Assembly: GCA_038256935.1 (NCBI GenBank)
Contig: JBBSJV010000088.1
Span: 1-5,567 of the forward strand
DNA from: JBBSJV01 sp038256935
Lineage (GTDB): Bacteria > Patescibacteriota > JACMRA01
Direction: 5' to 3'
Length of the DNA: 5,567 bases
Position numbers and translations under genes: made by a program. Each line of letters begins with the position of its first letter. Position 1 is the first letter of the stretch. The notes below the pieces were generated by a model. The model was given only the letters and a program-made list of their open reading frames with translations, had not been told where the DNA came from and searched no databases. Shown here one piece after another: positions 5,458 through 5,567 of this stretch.

Positions 5458-5567
5458 TCATTTACCCCCTCCAAGCAACTCATCAATAAGCCTCCTTTTC
5501 CTATCCTCTCTTAAATGCCTATGCAATTTAACCTTGTATTTCCAATGACTAAAACTACCATCAGCAG
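5458..5567 (-). CDS. C-terminal end of an unidentified basic protein, partial
   Basis: On the minus strand one frame is open from the right edge to a TGA at 5458-5460, giving 35 residues plus two bases of the preceding codon. The peptide begins A-D-G-S-F-S-H-W-K-Y-K-V, then has a strongly charged stretch R-H-L-R-E-D-R-K-R-R-L-I-D-E-L-L and ends G-G-G-K. It looks like real protein, with an amphipathic basic helix as its C-terminus, possibly nucleic-acid binding. The family cannot be named from this fragment. The gene converges with the surface protein gene. A weak A/T-rich inverted repeat after the stop is not a convincing terminator. The overlapping plus-strand ORF is less protein-like. Confidence 0.6.
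   Translation of the reverse strand, partial: ADGSFSHWKYKVKLHRHLREDRKRRLIDELLGGGK

Noticed and set aside
5374..5514. Plus-strand ORF of 46 codons
   Set aside because: Its second half is antisense to the minus-strand gene end, whose peptide looks much more like real protein; no promoter or ribosome binding site was found.

Overview
The window looks like the chromosome of an AT-rich bacterium with small, compact genes. I favour a Patescibacteria/CPR lineage. The reasons are a short four-domain ribosomal protein S1, a large surface protein carrying V-L-G tripeptides next to its processing and anchoring regions, and the absence of a clear Shine-Dalgarno sequence before any of the three visible starts. 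This assignment is an inference; the phylum cannot be fixed from this sequence. No CDS contains an in-frame TGA, and one partial gene appears to end in TGA. The standard code therefore fits better than the TGA=Gly code of Gracilibacteria/Absconditabacteria.

Left part, minus strand. Positions 1-618 hold the first 206 codons of a membrane protein that runs off the left edge. It has a His-rich polar cytoplasmic N-terminus followed by about four membrane helices. Upstream of it, in the same direction, lies the gene for ribosomal protein S1 (728-1900). S1 ends at a good intrinsic terminator (675-703), so the membrane gene probably has its own promoter.

A divergent intergenic region (1901-2209) carries a likely S1 promoter and, facing right, a promoter with a perfect TATAAT whose -35 box lies inside a perfect 7+7 dyad. 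It ends in an A-rich leader.

Right part, plus strand. Positions 2210-5107 encode a 965-residue secreted, membrane-anchored surface protein. It has a signal sequence, a large beta-sandwich adhesin-like module, a DUF11-like domain, and four tandem Big_9/cadherin-like repeats with putative calcium loops and one C-X5-C pair each. It ends in a tail with the layout of a sortase signal but with LVRSG in place of LPXTG. The gene has a G7 tract and ends at an intrinsic terminator (5155-5187).

The last 110 bases encode the C-terminal 35 residues of an unidentified basic protein on the minus strand, converging with the surface gene. About 350 bases between them hold no convincing gene.

The most interesting element is the surface protein: a possible attachment fibre with an atypical anchor, a possible slip-prone tract and a dyad in its promoter. 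I see no mobile element, CRISPR array, tRNA or rRNA.
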